NCBI RefSeq assembly: GCF_018332715.1
Contig: NZ_BOQP01000070.1
Coordinates: forward strand, 1 to 58,825
Length of the DNA: 58,825 nt
Reading direction: 5' to 3'
Source: Winogradskya consettensis
GTDB lineage: Bacteria > Actinomycetota > Actinomycetes > Mycobacteriales > Micromonosporaceae
Every line of letters starts with the position of its first letter. The stretch's first letter is position 1. Of this stretch, positions 25,781 through 34,631 are shown in pieces. The notes under the pieces are model-generated. The model saw only the letters and a list, made by a program, of their open reading frames with translations. It did not search any database and was not told the origin of the DNA. A program made the position numbers and the translations under genes.

Positions 25781-26800
25781 ATGACAGGGACCACGGGATC
25801 GGCACGCGAAGAGGCCGAGCGCCTCGTCGCCACGGTGCTGGCCAGGGCTTCACAGGCCGCGGGGGGCTCGTCCGGCCCTGGTGGGCTGGGTGCTCTGGGC
25901 GGGCTCCTCGGCGGGGTCGTCGGCTCGGTCCTCGGTAAGAAGGACGAGAAGAGCGCCGCCGCCCACCTCGCATCGGGCGTCGGCGACATCGCCACCGGCG
26001 TGGCCAGCGTGCTGCGCGCCGCCTCCATGGCCGCCAGCGAGGCCACCCGCACCCGCCCGGCCGCGACCGGCTCGACGACAAGAAGCTCAACGGCGACCGG
26101 CTCGACGGCGCGGCCTGAGCCGACCCCCGATCAGTCGTGGTCCGCTGCGACACGTGCGCCCGCTAAAACGGAAAAATCTGGCAGGACGGAAAAGTCCGAA
26201 GAGCTGGATGAGCCCACGATCGAGGAAAGCTCCGACCCGTGGACAGCAGCGACCCGCGAGGACGGCCGTGCCGCCCGCCGAGAGGCCGCGGCAAAGGCAG
26301 AGCAGGCCCGCCAGGCCGCCGCCGAGAAGGTCGAGCAGGCCCGCCAGGCCGCACAGACCCGCCGGGCCGCCGCCGAGGAGGCCGAGCAGAGCCGCCGTGC
26401 CGCCGCGGACCGAGCCGAAGAGGCCAGCCGTGCCGCCGCGGGAGAGGCCGGCCCGGCCGCCGCGGACCGAGCCGAGGAGTCCGGCCCGGCTAATGCCGGC
26501 CGAGCCAAGGAGGCCCGCCAGGTCGCTGTGGACCTGACCGCGGCGCGCGGCACAGGGCCGGGCGACGATGGAGAGGCCGCGGCCGCTCGAAGCGGGTCAG
26601 GGCCTGGTGCGGTTGTGGGTGCCGAAACGCGTACTGAAAAATGGGAAAAGGGCGTGACGCGCCCCACGGACCCCTGGGCTGCGGCGGTCGCGAACTACGC
26701 AAATGATGACTCACCGCCTGAAACCGGCGTGGCGGGAAGCGTCGGCGTAGATCATGATGTGGCGGCACCGAGCGACACAAGCGACAGCTCCGCCGACTGA
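25781..26800 (+). CDS. Ala-rich coiled-coil protein with DPW motifs
   Basis: Unrecognised protein of 339 residues. Residues 1-90 have a Gly-rich hydrophobic segment (GGLGALGGLLGGVVGSVLG) flanked by helices. The rest is low-complexity Ala/Glu/Arg heptad-like sequence with degenerate AAAEKAEQARQA repeats. Two related motifs stand out: SDPWTAATRED before the coiled coil and TDPWAAAVANYA at the end. Either could be a short peptide ligand for a partner. It lies 34 bases after the SRPBCC gene, so co-transcription is likely. The codon usage is normal for the window. Confidence 0.7.
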   Translation: MTGTTGSAREEAERLVATVLARASQAAGGSSGPGGLGALGGLLGGVVGSVLGKKDEKSAAAHLASGVGDIATGVASVLRAASMAASEATRTRPAATGSTTRSSTATGSTARPEPTPDQSWSAATRAPAKTEKSGRTEKSEELDEPTIEESSDPWTAATREDGRAARREAAAKAEQARQAAAEKVEQARQAAQTRRAAAEEAEQSRRAAADRAEEASRAAAGEAGPAAADRAEESGPANAGRAKEARQVAVDLTAARGTGPGDDGEAAAARSGSGPGAVVGAETRTEKWEKGVTRPTDPWAAAVANYANDDSPPETGVAGSVGVDHDVAAPSDTSDSSAD

Positions 26801-26859
26801 TCAGTCCGGGTTGGGACCCAGCGGGGGCGGAGTGACACGAACATGAGGGGACGGGCAGC

Positions 26860-27810
26860 GTGGCGCTGACCATCGGGATCGACGTCGGTGGCACGAAGGT
26901 GGCCGGCGGGGTGGTCGACGAGAAGGGGACCGTTGTCGCGCAGACGCGGCGGGAGACCCCGGCGGACGATCCGGCCGGCACGCGGGACACGATCGTTGCC
27001 GTGGCGACCGAGTTGGCGGCGCAGTATCCCGAGGCGAACGCGGTCGGTATCGGCGCGGCTGCCTGGATCGACGCCGCTGGGTCGACGGTGCTGTTCGCGC
27101 CGAACCTGGCGTGGCGGGACGAGCCCGTGCGGGACATCGTGGCGAAGGCGGTCGGGTTGCCGACCGTGCTGGAGAACGATGCGAACGTGGCCGCGTGGGC
27201 GGAGTTCCGGTTCGGGGCGGGGCGGCAGGCCGATGACTCCATGGTGATGATCACCGTGGGGACGGGGATCGGTGGCGGCATCGTGATCAACGGGGGGCTG
27301 TGGCGCGGGGCGAACGGGATCGCCGGTGAGCTGGGGCATATCCAGTCGGTCAACAACGGGCATCCGTGCGGCTGCGGGCGGCTCGGGTGTCTCGAGCAGT
27401 ACGCGAGCGGTAAGGCGCTGGTGCGGTTCGCGCGGGCGGGGGCGCGGCAGGAGCCGGATCGGGCGGCGCTGCTGCTGGAGCTGGCCGGCGGGGACCCGCT
27501 GGAGATCACCGGGCGGCAGATCACCGAGGCGGCGCGGTCCGGGGACGGCGTGGCGCGGGATGCGTTCGCGCAGATCGGCTACTGGCTCGGGGTGGCGCTG
27601 ACCGACCTGGCGCAGGCCTTCGACCCGCAGGTGTTCGTGCTCGGCGGCGGGGTCATCGACGCGGGTGACCTGCTGATGGGTCCGGTCGAGGCGACCTACC
27701 GCAAGGAGCTCACCAACCGCGGGCGGTTCCCGGTCGCGGAGATCCGGGCCGCGGAGACCGGTAACACCGCGGGTGTGCTCGGCGCGGCCGACCTGGCCCG
27801 CCGGATCTGA
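26860..27810 (+). CDS. glkA: ROK-family glucokinase
   Basis: Phosphorylates glucose with ATP, feeding glycolysis; in streptomycetes the orthologue also mediates carbon catabolite repression. The 316-residue length is normal. ATP site GIDVGGTK at 6-13, catalytic D107 in ENDAN (105-109), VGTGIGGG at 133-140, and the ROK zinc motif H160 and C170-x-C172-x4-C177 in CGCGRLGCLEQ. The GTG at 26860 follows GAGGGGACGG. The next gene starts 10 bases after its stop. Confidence 0.94.
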   Translation: MALTIGIDVGGTKVAGGVVDEKGTVVAQTRRETPADDPAGTRDTIVAVATELAAQYPEANAVGIGAAAWIDAAGSTVLFAPNLAWRDEPVRDIVAKAVGLPTVLENDANVAAWAEFRFGAGRQADDSMVMITVGTGIGGGIVINGGLWRGANGIAGELGHIQSVNNGHPCGCGRLGCLEQYASGKALVRFARAGARQEPDRAALLLELAGGDPLEITGRQITEAARSGDGVARDAFAQIGYWLGVALTDLAQAFDPQVFVLGGGVIDAGDLLMGPVEATYRKELTNRGRFPVAEIRAAETGNTAGVLGAADLARRI

Positions 27811-27820
27811 GGGGGACGAC

Positions 27821-28498
27821 GTGTCCGGGGTTCCGCTGCGGGTGCTCAGCTACAACGTGCACGGCCTGCGTGACGATCGGGCGGCGCTGACCGGCCTGGT
27901 CCGCGATCTCGCCCCGGACGTCGTCATCGTGCAGGAGGCGCCGCGGCGGTTCCGGTGGCGGCACAAGTGCGCCGCGCTGGCGGACGATTTCGGCATGGTC
28001 GTGGCCGAGGGCGGGCTGCCCGCCCTCGGCAACCTGCTGCTGGTCAGCATGCGGGTCCGGGTGCACGAGACGTGGTGCCTGCGTTATCCGCTGACGCCGG
28101 GGCGGCATCTGCGCGGGGCGGCGTTCGCGCGATGTTCGGTGAAGGGCGCCCGGTTCACGATCTCCGGGTCGCACCTGGCGACCGATCCGGCGGAGCGACC
28201 GGCGCAGGCGGCCCTCTGGAAAGAGGCGCTCGGCGACATCGAGGGCACGCTGGTGGCGGGCTGCGACCTGAACGAGGGGCCCGGCGGCGGTGCCTGGCGC
28301 ACGGTCGCCGACGGCTTCCAGCAGGGCGGGAGCAGGGTGCTCACCTTCCCGGCGACGCTGCCCCGGATGGAGCTCGACGCGCTGTTCGTCTCGCCCGGTG
28401 TGGAGGTCGCGCGCTACGAGGTCGTGGACAACGACGCGGCCCGCCGAGCCAGTGATCATCTTCCCGTTCTCGCGGATATTCTCCTACCTTCCGAGTAA
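27821..28498 (+). CDS. endonuclease/exonuclease/phosphatase (EEP) family protein
   Basis: A 225-residue EEP-fold metal-dependent phosphoesterase. The ordered motifs are SYNVHG near residue 10, VQEAP (metal Glu), GSHLATD, GCDLNEG and the C-terminal SDHLPV (catalytic Asp-His). It may cleave DNA, inositol phosphates or sphingomyelin-like lipids; no targeting signal is seen, so it is cytoplasmic. GTG start at 27821 after GGGGGACGAC, probably in an operon with glkA. Confidence 0.88.
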   Translation: MSGVPLRVLSYNVHGLRDDRAALTGLVRDLAPDVVIVQEAPRRFRWRHKCAALADDFGMVVAEGGLPALGNLLLVSMRVRVHETWCLRYPLTPGRHLRGAAFARCSVKGARFTISGSHLATDPAERPAQAALWKEALGDIEGTLVAGCDLNEGPGGGAWRTVADGFQQGGSRVLTFPATLPRMELDALFVSPGVEVARYEVVDNDAARRASDHLPVLADILLPSE

Positions 28499-28523
28499 GC
28501 GTCACGTCTGCGAGGATTCCCGG

Positions 28524-29858
28524 GTGCAAGACACCCCGGACATCGCCGACCGTCACGACGCGGTCTGTGTGATCGGTGCCGGGGCCAGCGGCCTCGCCAC
28601 CATCAAGAGCCTGCGTGAGCAGGGATTCTCCGTCGACTGCTACGAGCGCGAGACCTCGGTCGGCGGCGCCTGGAACTGGCGTCACGACCGCAGCCCGGTC
28701 TACTCCACCGCGCATCTCGTCTCGTCGCGGCCATTGACGGAGTTCCCAGACTTCCCGATGCCCGACGACTGGCCCGACTACCCCCATCACAGCCAGCTGC
28801 TCGGCTATCTCGAGCGCTACAGCGAGCACTTCGGCCTGCGGGACGACATCTGGTTCGGCACCGAGGTTGTCTCGGTGACGCCGGCCGGTGACGGGCGGTG
28901 GGACGTGACCACGCGCAGCGTCGGCGGCGGTGCCGAGCGGGTGCAGCGCTACGCGGCCGTCATCGCCGCGAACGGGCACAACTGGGCGCCGAAGCCGTTC
29001 ACCGTCGACACGTCGGAGTTCCGGGGGCGGGTGATGCACGCTTCGGCGTACAAGGATCCGGCGCAGTTGCGGGGCCGTAAGGTCCTGGTGATCGGCGGCG
29101 GCAACACGGGCTGCGACATCGCGGTCGAGGCCGCCCAGCAGGCCGAGAAGGTGTGGCACTCGACCCGCCGCGGCTACTGGTTCGCCCCGAAATACCTCTT
29201 CGGCCGTCCCGCCGATCAGATGCTCCCGCCGCGACTTCCCCTGCGCTTCAGGCAGAAGCTCTACCGATGGATGGTACGGCTGACAGCCGGCGATCTGACC
29301 CGTTACGGACTCCCCGCACCCGACCACCGGCCGTACGAGAGCCACCCGGTCGTCAACAGCCAGCTCGCCTACTACCTGGGCCACGGCCGCATCACCGCCG
29401 TTGGCGACGTCGCGAGCATGGAGGGTTCCACCGTGGAGCTCAGCGACGGCAAGCGCATCGAGCCCGACCTGGTCATCACGGCGACCGGCTACCTGCCGCG
29501 CTTCGAGTTCCTGGCTCCGGAGCTGCTCGACGTCGACGAGGACGGCCGTCCCGATCTGCACCTGCACGCGTTCGCCCGGCGGCACCCGACGCTCGCCGTG
29601 ATCGGGTTGCTGCAGCCCGACGCCGGGCTCCTCCCGCTGGCCCACTGGCAGAGCGTCGCCGTGGCCCGCTGGCTGCGGCTGCGCATCGACGACCCGGCGA
29701 AGGCCGCCGCGGTGCAGCAGAAGGAGTCGGTGCGGCCGGTGCGCAGCTGGAGCCGGCTGCGGGTGGTGCCGTCGTCGCGGCACTGGTTCGAGGTCGGCCA
29801 CACCGATTACCTGCGTGCGGTCGAGGACCTGCTCAAGCACATGGAGCCCGCGTCATGA
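28524..29858 (+). CDS. FAD-dependent (flavin-containing) monooxygenase
   Basis: A 444-residue class B flavoprotein monooxygenase. The FAD Rossmann motif is GAGASG at 18-23 and the NADPH Rossmann motif is GGGNTG at 191-196. The fingerprint between them reads FRGRVMHASAYKD, where the usual FxGxxxHxxxW ends in Tyr instead of Trp. ATGYLPRF near the end is the conserved ATGY. It would oxygenate a nitrogen, sulfur or ketone substrate. GTG start at 28524. It overlaps the hydrolase gene by 4 bases. Confidence 0.9.
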   Translation: MQDTPDIADRHDAVCVIGAGASGLATIKSLREQGFSVDCYERETSVGGAWNWRHDRSPVYSTAHLVSSRPLTEFPDFPMPDDWPDYPHHSQLLGYLERYSEHFGLRDDIWFGTEVVSVTPAGDGRWDVTTRSVGGGAERVQRYAAVIAANGHNWAPKPFTVDTSEFRGRVMHASAYKDPAQLRGRKVLVIGGGNTGCDIAVEAAQQAEKVWHSTRRGYWFAPKYLFGRPADQMLPPRLPLRFRQKLYRWMVRLTAGDLTRYGLPAPDHRPYESHPVVNSQLAYYLGHGRITAVGDVASMEGSTVELSDGKRIEPDLVITATGYLPRFEFLAPELLDVDEDGRPDLHLHAFARRHPTLAVIGLLQPDAGLLPLAHWQSVAVARWLRLRIDDPAKAAAVQQKESVRPVRSWSRLRVVPSSRHWFEVGHTDYLRAVEDLLKHMEPAS

Positions 29859-30619
29859 GTTCGCAGCTGCTGCGGTTCGAGGACTGGACCGCGCCGGTTC
29901 CGGCGGTGCGCCGCGAGGTGCTGAGCGCCCTGCCCCATCCCGACGAGAAGAACCCGCCGCTGCTCTTCGTCCCGGGGCTCGGTCACGGCGCGTGGGCCTT
30001 CCGGGAGCACTGGCTCGGCCATGCGGCCTCCCGGGGTTTCTCCGCGTACGCCCTGAGCCCCCGCGCCGCCGGATCGTTACGGGCGTACGTGCACGACGTG
30101 GTCCAGGTCGCCGCCGGTCTCCCGCGGCAGACCGTCCTCATCGGTCACGGGGTCGGCGCACTCGTCGTCTCGCATGCCCTCGCCCGCTACCCCGCGAAGG
30201 CGGCGGTTCTTGCCGCCCCGGTGCTGGACGGCTGGCCGGCGCTCGGCGCGGCCCTGCGTACCAATCCGTTCGGCACCCTGCCCGCGTTCTTCGGCGGCGG
30301 TCTCGGGCTGAGCCGTAAGCAGCTCTACAGCCCCGGCTGCACGTACGAACGGAAACTCACCCGCGAGCCGACGGCCGTCTACCGCTCGGTGCTGACCGCC
30401 TCCCGCCCGGCAGCCCCGGTGGGCTCGCCTCCGATGCTGGTGGTGGGCAGCCCCGACGACAAGATCGTCACCCGCAAGGCCCTGGACCGTACGGCGGCCC
30501 GCTTCGGTGGCGCCCCGCTGCTGTTTCCGGGGATGGGTCACGACCTGATGCTCGACACCGACTGGCAGGAGCCGATCGACGCCGTCATCGACTGGCTGGA
30601 GAAGGAGCTGCTCGCCTAG
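29855..30619 (+). CDS. alpha/beta-hydrolase-fold protein lacking the nucleophile serine
   Basis: A 254-residue alpha/beta-hydrolase-fold protein: LFVPGLGHGAWAF (oxyanion-hole loop) near 39, the nucleophile elbow at 97-101, GSPDDKIV with the acidic residue, and GMGHDLMLD with the His. The elbow reads G-H-G-V-G, so residue 99, normally Ser, is Gly (codon GGG). Ordinary ester hydrolysis therefore looks impossible. It may be a dioxygenase/lyase-type fold or a non-catalytic partner of the flavin monooxygenase whose stop overlaps its ATG. Confidence 0.85.
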   Translation: MSSQLLRFEDWTAPVPAVRREVLSALPHPDEKNPPLLFVPGLGHGAWAFREHWLGHAASRGFSAYALSPRAAGSLRAYVHDVVQVAAGLPRQTVLIGHGVGALVVSHALARYPAKAAVLAAPVLDGWPALGAALRTNPFGTLPAFFGGGLGLSRKQLYSPGCTYERKLTREPTAVYRSVLTASRPAAPVGSPPMLVVGSPDDKIVTRKALDRTAARFGGAPLLFPGMGHDLMLDTDWQEPIDAVIDWLEKELLA

Positions 30620-30628
30620 GCGCAGCCG

Positions 30629-32044
30629 TTATTTTCTCAGCCCCGCGGCTACCCGGCCGGTGCGGTCCAGCGTCGTGAGGTAGGCGCGGGCCCACGCGAC
30701 GATGTCGTGGCCGACGAGATGCGAACGCATGGCGGTCATCCGGCGTTCCAGGTCCGCCGGGTCGGCCTCCATGGCGCGCAGCAGCGTCTCCTTGAGCCCG
30801 TCGACGTCGTGCGGATTGACCAGGAACGCGTCCTCGAGCTCGTCGGCCGCCCCGGCGAACTCGCTGAGCACGAGCGCACCCGAGGCGTCGGCCCGCGCGG
30901 CCACGTACTCCTTGGCCACCAGGTTCATCCCGTCCCGCAGCGGGGTGACCACCATGACGTCCGCGGTCTGGTAGAGCGCCGCCAGCTCGGCGCGGTCGAA
31001 CGGCTGGATCAGGTAGTGGATGGCGGGCTCGCCGACCCGGCCGTGCTCGCCGTTGATCCGCCCGACCTCGCCCTCGATGCGGTGCCGCAGCGCCCGGTAG
31101 CTGTCCACGCGCTCCCGGCTGGGGACCGCCACCTGCACCATCACGGTGTCGCGGACCTTGACCCGGCCGTCACGCAGCAGTTCGCTGTACGCGGTCAACC
31201 GGTGCTCGATCCCCTTGATGTAGTCGAGCCGGTCGACGCTGAGCAGCACCCGCCGCGGCCGGCCCAGGTCGGAGCGGAGCTGCGCGGCCCGCTCCCGGAC
31301 GTCGCGGCGAGCGGCGAGCGCCTGCATCTCGGCGACGTCGATCGACATCGGGAACGCGCCGGTGCGGATGGCCCGCCCGTCGAGGGTGATCTGGTCGTCG
31401 CCGGTGACCCGCGCGCCGAGCAGCTTCACCGCGAGCTGCGCGATGTTGTGCGCGGCCTGCGGGCGCTGGAACCCGACCAGGTCCGCGCCGAGCATCCCGC
31501 GCAGCAGGTCGAGCCGCCGCGGCAGCTGCATGAACAGCTCCGGCGGGGGGAACGGCACGTGCAGGAAGAAGCCGATGAGCACGTCGGGCCGCAGCTCGCG
31601 GATCATCTGGGGCACGAGTTGCAGGTGGTAGTCCTGCACCCAGACCGTGCCGCCGGGCTCGACAGCCTCGGCCGCGGCCCGGGCGAAGCGCTGGTTCACC
31701 GCTCTGTACGTCTCCCACCAGCCCCGGTCGAACACGGGCGGCAGGACGGCGTCGTGGTAGAGCGGCCACAGCGTCGAGTTGGCGAACCCCTCGTAGTAGC
31801 CGCTGTGCTCCTCGCTCGTCAGCCCCATCGGTCGCATCCGCAGGCTGCCGATGTCGGGCAGGGCCGGCGCGTCCCCGACCTTCCCGCCCCAGCCGACCCA
31901 GGTGGCCGGGGTCCGGTCGAGGATCGCGTGCAGGGCACCGGCCAGCCCGCCGGGGCTGCGCCGCCATTCACACGCGCCGTCGGGAGCGACGCTGTCGTCG
32001 ATCGGGAGACGGTTGGACACGACCACGAGCGAGCTCTGGCGCAT
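30629..32044 (-). CDS. otsA: trehalose-6-phosphate synthase
   Basis: GT20 enzyme of 471 residues that joins UDP- or GDP-glucose to glucose-6-phosphate. It has VVVSNRLPID at the N-terminus, WVGWGGKVG, the acceptor-site QDYHLQLVP, LDYIKGIEHRL (the sugar-nucleotide site Arg/Lys) and NLVAKEYVAAR. It makes trehalose for osmotic stress or spore reserves. The phosphatase (otsB) is not adjacent in this window. It is convergent with the hydrolase gene; only 9 bases separate them. Confidence 0.94.
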   Translation of the reverse strand: MRQSSLVVVSNRLPIDDSVAPDGACEWRRSPGGLAGALHAILDRTPATWVGWGGKVGDAPALPDIGSLRMRPMGLTSEEHSGYYEGFANSTLWPLYHDAVLPPVFDRGWWETYRAVNQRFARAAAEAVEPGGTVWVQDYHLQLVPQMIRELRPDVLIGFFLHVPFPPPELFMQLPRRLDLLRGMLGADLVGFQRPQAAHNIAQLAVKLLGARVTGDDQITLDGRAIRTGAFPMSIDVAEMQALAARRDVRERAAQLRSDLGRPRRVLLSVDRLDYIKGIEHRLTAYSELLRDGRVKVRDTVMVQVAVPSRERVDSYRALRHRIEGEVGRINGEHGRVGEPAIHYLIQPFDRAELAALYQTADVMVVTPLRDGMNLVAKEYVAARADASGALVLSEFAGAADELEDAFLVNPHDVDGLKETLLRAMEADPADLERRMTAMRSHLVGHDIVAWARAYLTTLDRTGRVAAGLRK

Positions 32045-32113
32045 TCACGAGAGGTTATCGGATGGCTACCCAGAGGTACAGGTCTATGTTCTCAGACCAC
32101 GGCCCCGTCGTGC

Positions 32114-32965
32114 TCAGACCACGGCCCCGTCGTCGAAGTCGTCGTCATCGTCGCCCGAGCGCAGCCGCCAGACCAGGGTCACCGCGCCGGCCACGATCGC
32201 GGTGAAGCCGATCAGGGTCACGAAGTTGCGCTGGATCGGCAGCAGCCACGGGAAGAGGAAGAGCACGAAGCCCAGCACCACCCCGAGCACCCCGGCGACC
32301 GCGTACTTCGAGATGTGCGGCAGCGGCGGCGGGGGCGGCGGCACATACCGGTCCTCGTCCTCGTCGTCCGGCAGGCCGGCGCCGAACGTGTCGAGCCCGT
32401 CCAGCAGCGAGGACTCGCCGGTGGGGCCGGTGGGCTCCGGGCGGTCGGTGCGGCGCCGGTTGTGCGGGGCCGGCTCGTCCGTGGGCAGCGTCACCGGGCC
32501 CGGCTGCGGGTTGCTGTTGGGGTCGAGCCCCTCGGCCTTGGGCCACGGCTCGGCAAGCGGATCGACGGCGGTGTGGAAGCCCGCAACGATTTTGGCCCAC
32601 TCGGCGTCGACGTCGCTCTGGGCGGCCGAGCTCTGGGCACCTGAGCTCTGGGCCGGCGGTGCCTCCGTCTTGGCCGGGGCCGGTGTGGGGCCGAGACCGC
32701 CGGTCAGCTTCTGCAGGTGCTCCTTGGCGGTGTCGAGGTGCTCGCGGTCGACGAACAGCCGGTCCGTCGGGCGCGCCGGCAGCGTCGTGGCCCGCAGGAC
32801 CGGATTGAGGTCGGCGGAAGGTTGCAGGTAGGCAGCTATGCCACCGGCCGCCAGCACGTCGAGCAGGTGCTCGCCCACGCGTGGATCCACGTCGCCCGCA
32901 GCCGCATAATCGGCCGCGTCGAGCCCGTTGTCCCGCCGCCCTCGACGGGCGCCACCCGCAGACAC
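32114..32965 (-). CDS. membrane protein with Pro/acidic linker, unknown function
   Basis: A 283-residue protein. Residues about 10-70 resemble a DUF2007-like globular domain (EHLLDVLAAGGIAAYLQPS...DRLFVDREHLDTAKEHL). A Pro/Glu/Asp-rich linker follows, with nine prolines in a row near VPPPPPPPLP. Two C-terminal membrane helices (ISKYAVAGVLGVVLGFVLFLF and FVTLIGFTAIVAGAVTLVW) and an acidic tail end it. I chose the GTG at 32965 because GGCGAGGAG lies upstream; the frame is open further up, but without homology or ribosome site. Confidence 0.7.
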   Translation of the reverse strand: MSAGGARRGRRDNGLDAADYAAAGDVDPRVGEHLLDVLAAGGIAAYLQPSADLNPVLRATTLPARPTDRLFVDREHLDTAKEHLQKLTGGLGPTPAPAKTEAPPAQSSGAQSSAAQSDVDAEWAKIVAGFHTAVDPLAEPWPKAEGLDPNSNPQPGPVTLPTDEPAPHNRRRTDRPEPTGPTGESSLLDGLDTFGAGLPDDEDEDRYVPPPPPPLPHISKYAVAGVLGVVLGFVLFLFPWLLPIQRNFVTLIGFTAIVAGAVTLVWRLRSGDDDDDFDDGAVV

Positions 32966-33114
32966 CCTTTTACGCTCCTCGCCCCCGCGCTCCTCGCGCG
33001 CGTGCCTTGAATGGTGACACGCCAGGTGCCGCTTGCGGGAGTGCGTTGTGGCGTGCCGCTCCCGCTTCGTACTCTTTTCCTGCCCCCGGCCCGGGTGCGT
33101 GGGAAAGGACACCG

Positions 33115-33804
33115 GTGTTCTACTGGCTACTGAAGTACGTGTTTCTAGGACCTGTCCTGAAATGCCTCTTCCGCCCCGATGTGCGGGGTCTGGACCATAT
33201 TCCGGAGACAGGTCCGGTGATTATCGCCTGTAATCACCTGTCCTTCTCCGATTCGATCTTCACACCCCTGGTGCTGAAACGCAGGGTGACGTTCGTCGCC
33301 AAAGCGGAGTACTTCACCGGGAAGGGGGTCAAAGGCTGGCTCATGCGCCAGTTCTTCGTCGGCACCGGGACGATCCCGGTCGACCGTTCCGGCGGGAAGG
33401 CCGCCCGCGCGGCCCTCGACACCCAGCTGCGCGTCCTCAACGCCGGAAACGTCGCCGGCATCTACCCGGAGGGCACCCGCTCCCCGGACGGCCGGCTCTA
33501 CCGTGGCAAGACCGGCGTGGCCCGCCTGGCCCTGGAGAGCGGCGCGGTCGTCGTCCCGGTCGCCCTGCTCAACACCGACGAGATCCAGCCGACCGGCACC
33601 CTCATCCGCGCGATCAAGCGCGTCCGGATGCGCATCGGCCGCCCCCTGGACTTCTCCCGCTACGAGATCGCCGGCACCCCCGCCGCAGGCGACCGCTTCG
33701 TCGAACGAGCGGTCACCGACGAGATCATGTACGAACTCATGACCCTCTCCGGCCGCGAATACGTCGACGTCTACGCCGCCAGCCTCAAGAACCCGGCCCC
33801 GTGA
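33115..33804 (+). CDS. PlsC-type lysophospholipid acyltransferase
   Basis: A 229-residue acyltransferase, adding an acyl chain to lysophosphatidate or a related lipid at the membrane. Catalytic HX4D is H41-D46 in NHLSFSD, and the second motif is YPEGTRSPDG. One hydrophobic N-terminal segment is present. Mycobacterial Rv2182c is in the same gene order. The GTG at 33115 follows GGAAAGGA. Its stop overlaps the next gene's start, beginning a three-gene unit. Confidence 0.9.
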   Translation: MFYWLLKYVFLGPVLKCLFRPDVRGLDHIPETGPVIIACNHLSFSDSIFTPLVLKRRVTFVAKAEYFTGKGVKGWLMRQFFVGTGTIPVDRSGGKAARAALDTQLRVLNAGNVAGIYPEGTRSPDGRLYRGKTGVARLALESGAVVVPVALLNTDEIQPTGTLIRAIKRVRMRIGRPLDFSRYEIAGTPAAGDRFVERAVTDEIMYELMTLSGREYVDVYAASLKNPAP

Positions 33805-34631
33805 TGCGCACCCGCTACGACCGCCTCGCCGAGCTCCGCGGGCTCGACCCGGTCGCCGACCACCACCGGATCTACCGCACGACCGCGGCGTACGAGTTCC
33901 CCCTCGACCTGCGCCTGGGGCTGGTGCTGGCGTTCTGGCGTACGTTCGCGGTCCCGTCGATCGCCACCCTGCTCGTCGCCACCGGCGAGACCACCGAGCG
34001 CACCGAGCGCCGCACCGACGACACCGGCATCCTGATGTACACGCTGATCGCCCACGGCCTGGACAGCCCCGAGGGCCGGACGGCCACCCGCCGCCTCAAC
34101 CAGCTCCACCGCCGCTTCACGATCAGCAACGACGACTACCTCTACGTCCTCGGCACGTTCATCTTCTCGCCGGCCCGCTGGATCGACGCCCACGGCTGGC
34201 GCGAGCTCTGCTGCCACGAACGCACGGCGATGCTGACCTTCTACTCCACGCTCGGGCGCCGCATGAACATCACCGGCATCCCGGCGACCTGGGAGAGCTT
34301 CGAACACTTCTACGACGCGTACGAGGCGGAGCACTTCGCGTACACCCCGGCAGCGGAACAACTGATGACCGCGACGCGGAGCCTCCTCCCGCTCGACCCC
34401 CGGCTCACCGCCGCCCTCCTCGACCGCCCGCTCCGGGAGGCCACCGGCATCGCGGAACCCCCGAGGTGGGCCCGCGCGCTCCTGAGCACGACCCTCACCG
34501 CCCGCAACACCTGGCTGCGCCACGCCGCCGGACCACGCACCCGCACCTGGCTGGAAGACGGCGTTGTCGGCCGCACCTACCCCGACGGCTACGACCTCGC
34601 GACGATCGGGCCTGAGAAGGTGGAGGGGTGA
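33804..34631 (+). CDS. MpaB-like (DUF2236) oxygenase-family protein
   Basis: A 275-residue protein of the DUF2236 / latex-clearing-protein-related haem group. Typical features are RTTAAYEFPLDLRLGLVLAFWRTFAVPSIATLL near the N-terminus, and histidines in LIAHGLDS and YVLGTFIFSPARWIDAHGW. Members bind haem b and oxygenate or rearrange hydrophobic substrates; the substrate here is unknown. The ATG at 33804 overlaps the acyltransferase stop; GTG 33801 is a second option. Confidence 0.8.
   Translation: MRTRYDRLAELRGLDPVADHHRIYRTTAAYEFPLDLRLGLVLAFWRTFAVPSIATLLVATGETTERTERRTDDTGILMYTLIAHGLDSPEGRTATRRLNQLHRRFTISNDDYLYVLGTFIFSPARWIDAHGWRELCCHERTAMLTFYSTLGRRMNITGIPATWESFEHFYDAYEAEHFAYTPAAEQLMTATRSLLPLDPRLTAALLDRPLREATGIAEPPRWARALLSTTLTARNTWLRHAAGPRTRTWLEDGVVGRTYPDGYDLATIGPEKVEG

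Noticed and set aside
23428..26052. An 874-residue single protein containing the histidine kinase
   Set aside because: The N-terminal 310 residues would run antisense to the SRPBCC and Ala-rich genes; the GTG at 25119 gives a normal kinase.
26163..26800. Minus-strand frames opposite the Ala-rich gene
   Set aside because: They reflect the complementary repeats and show no family features.
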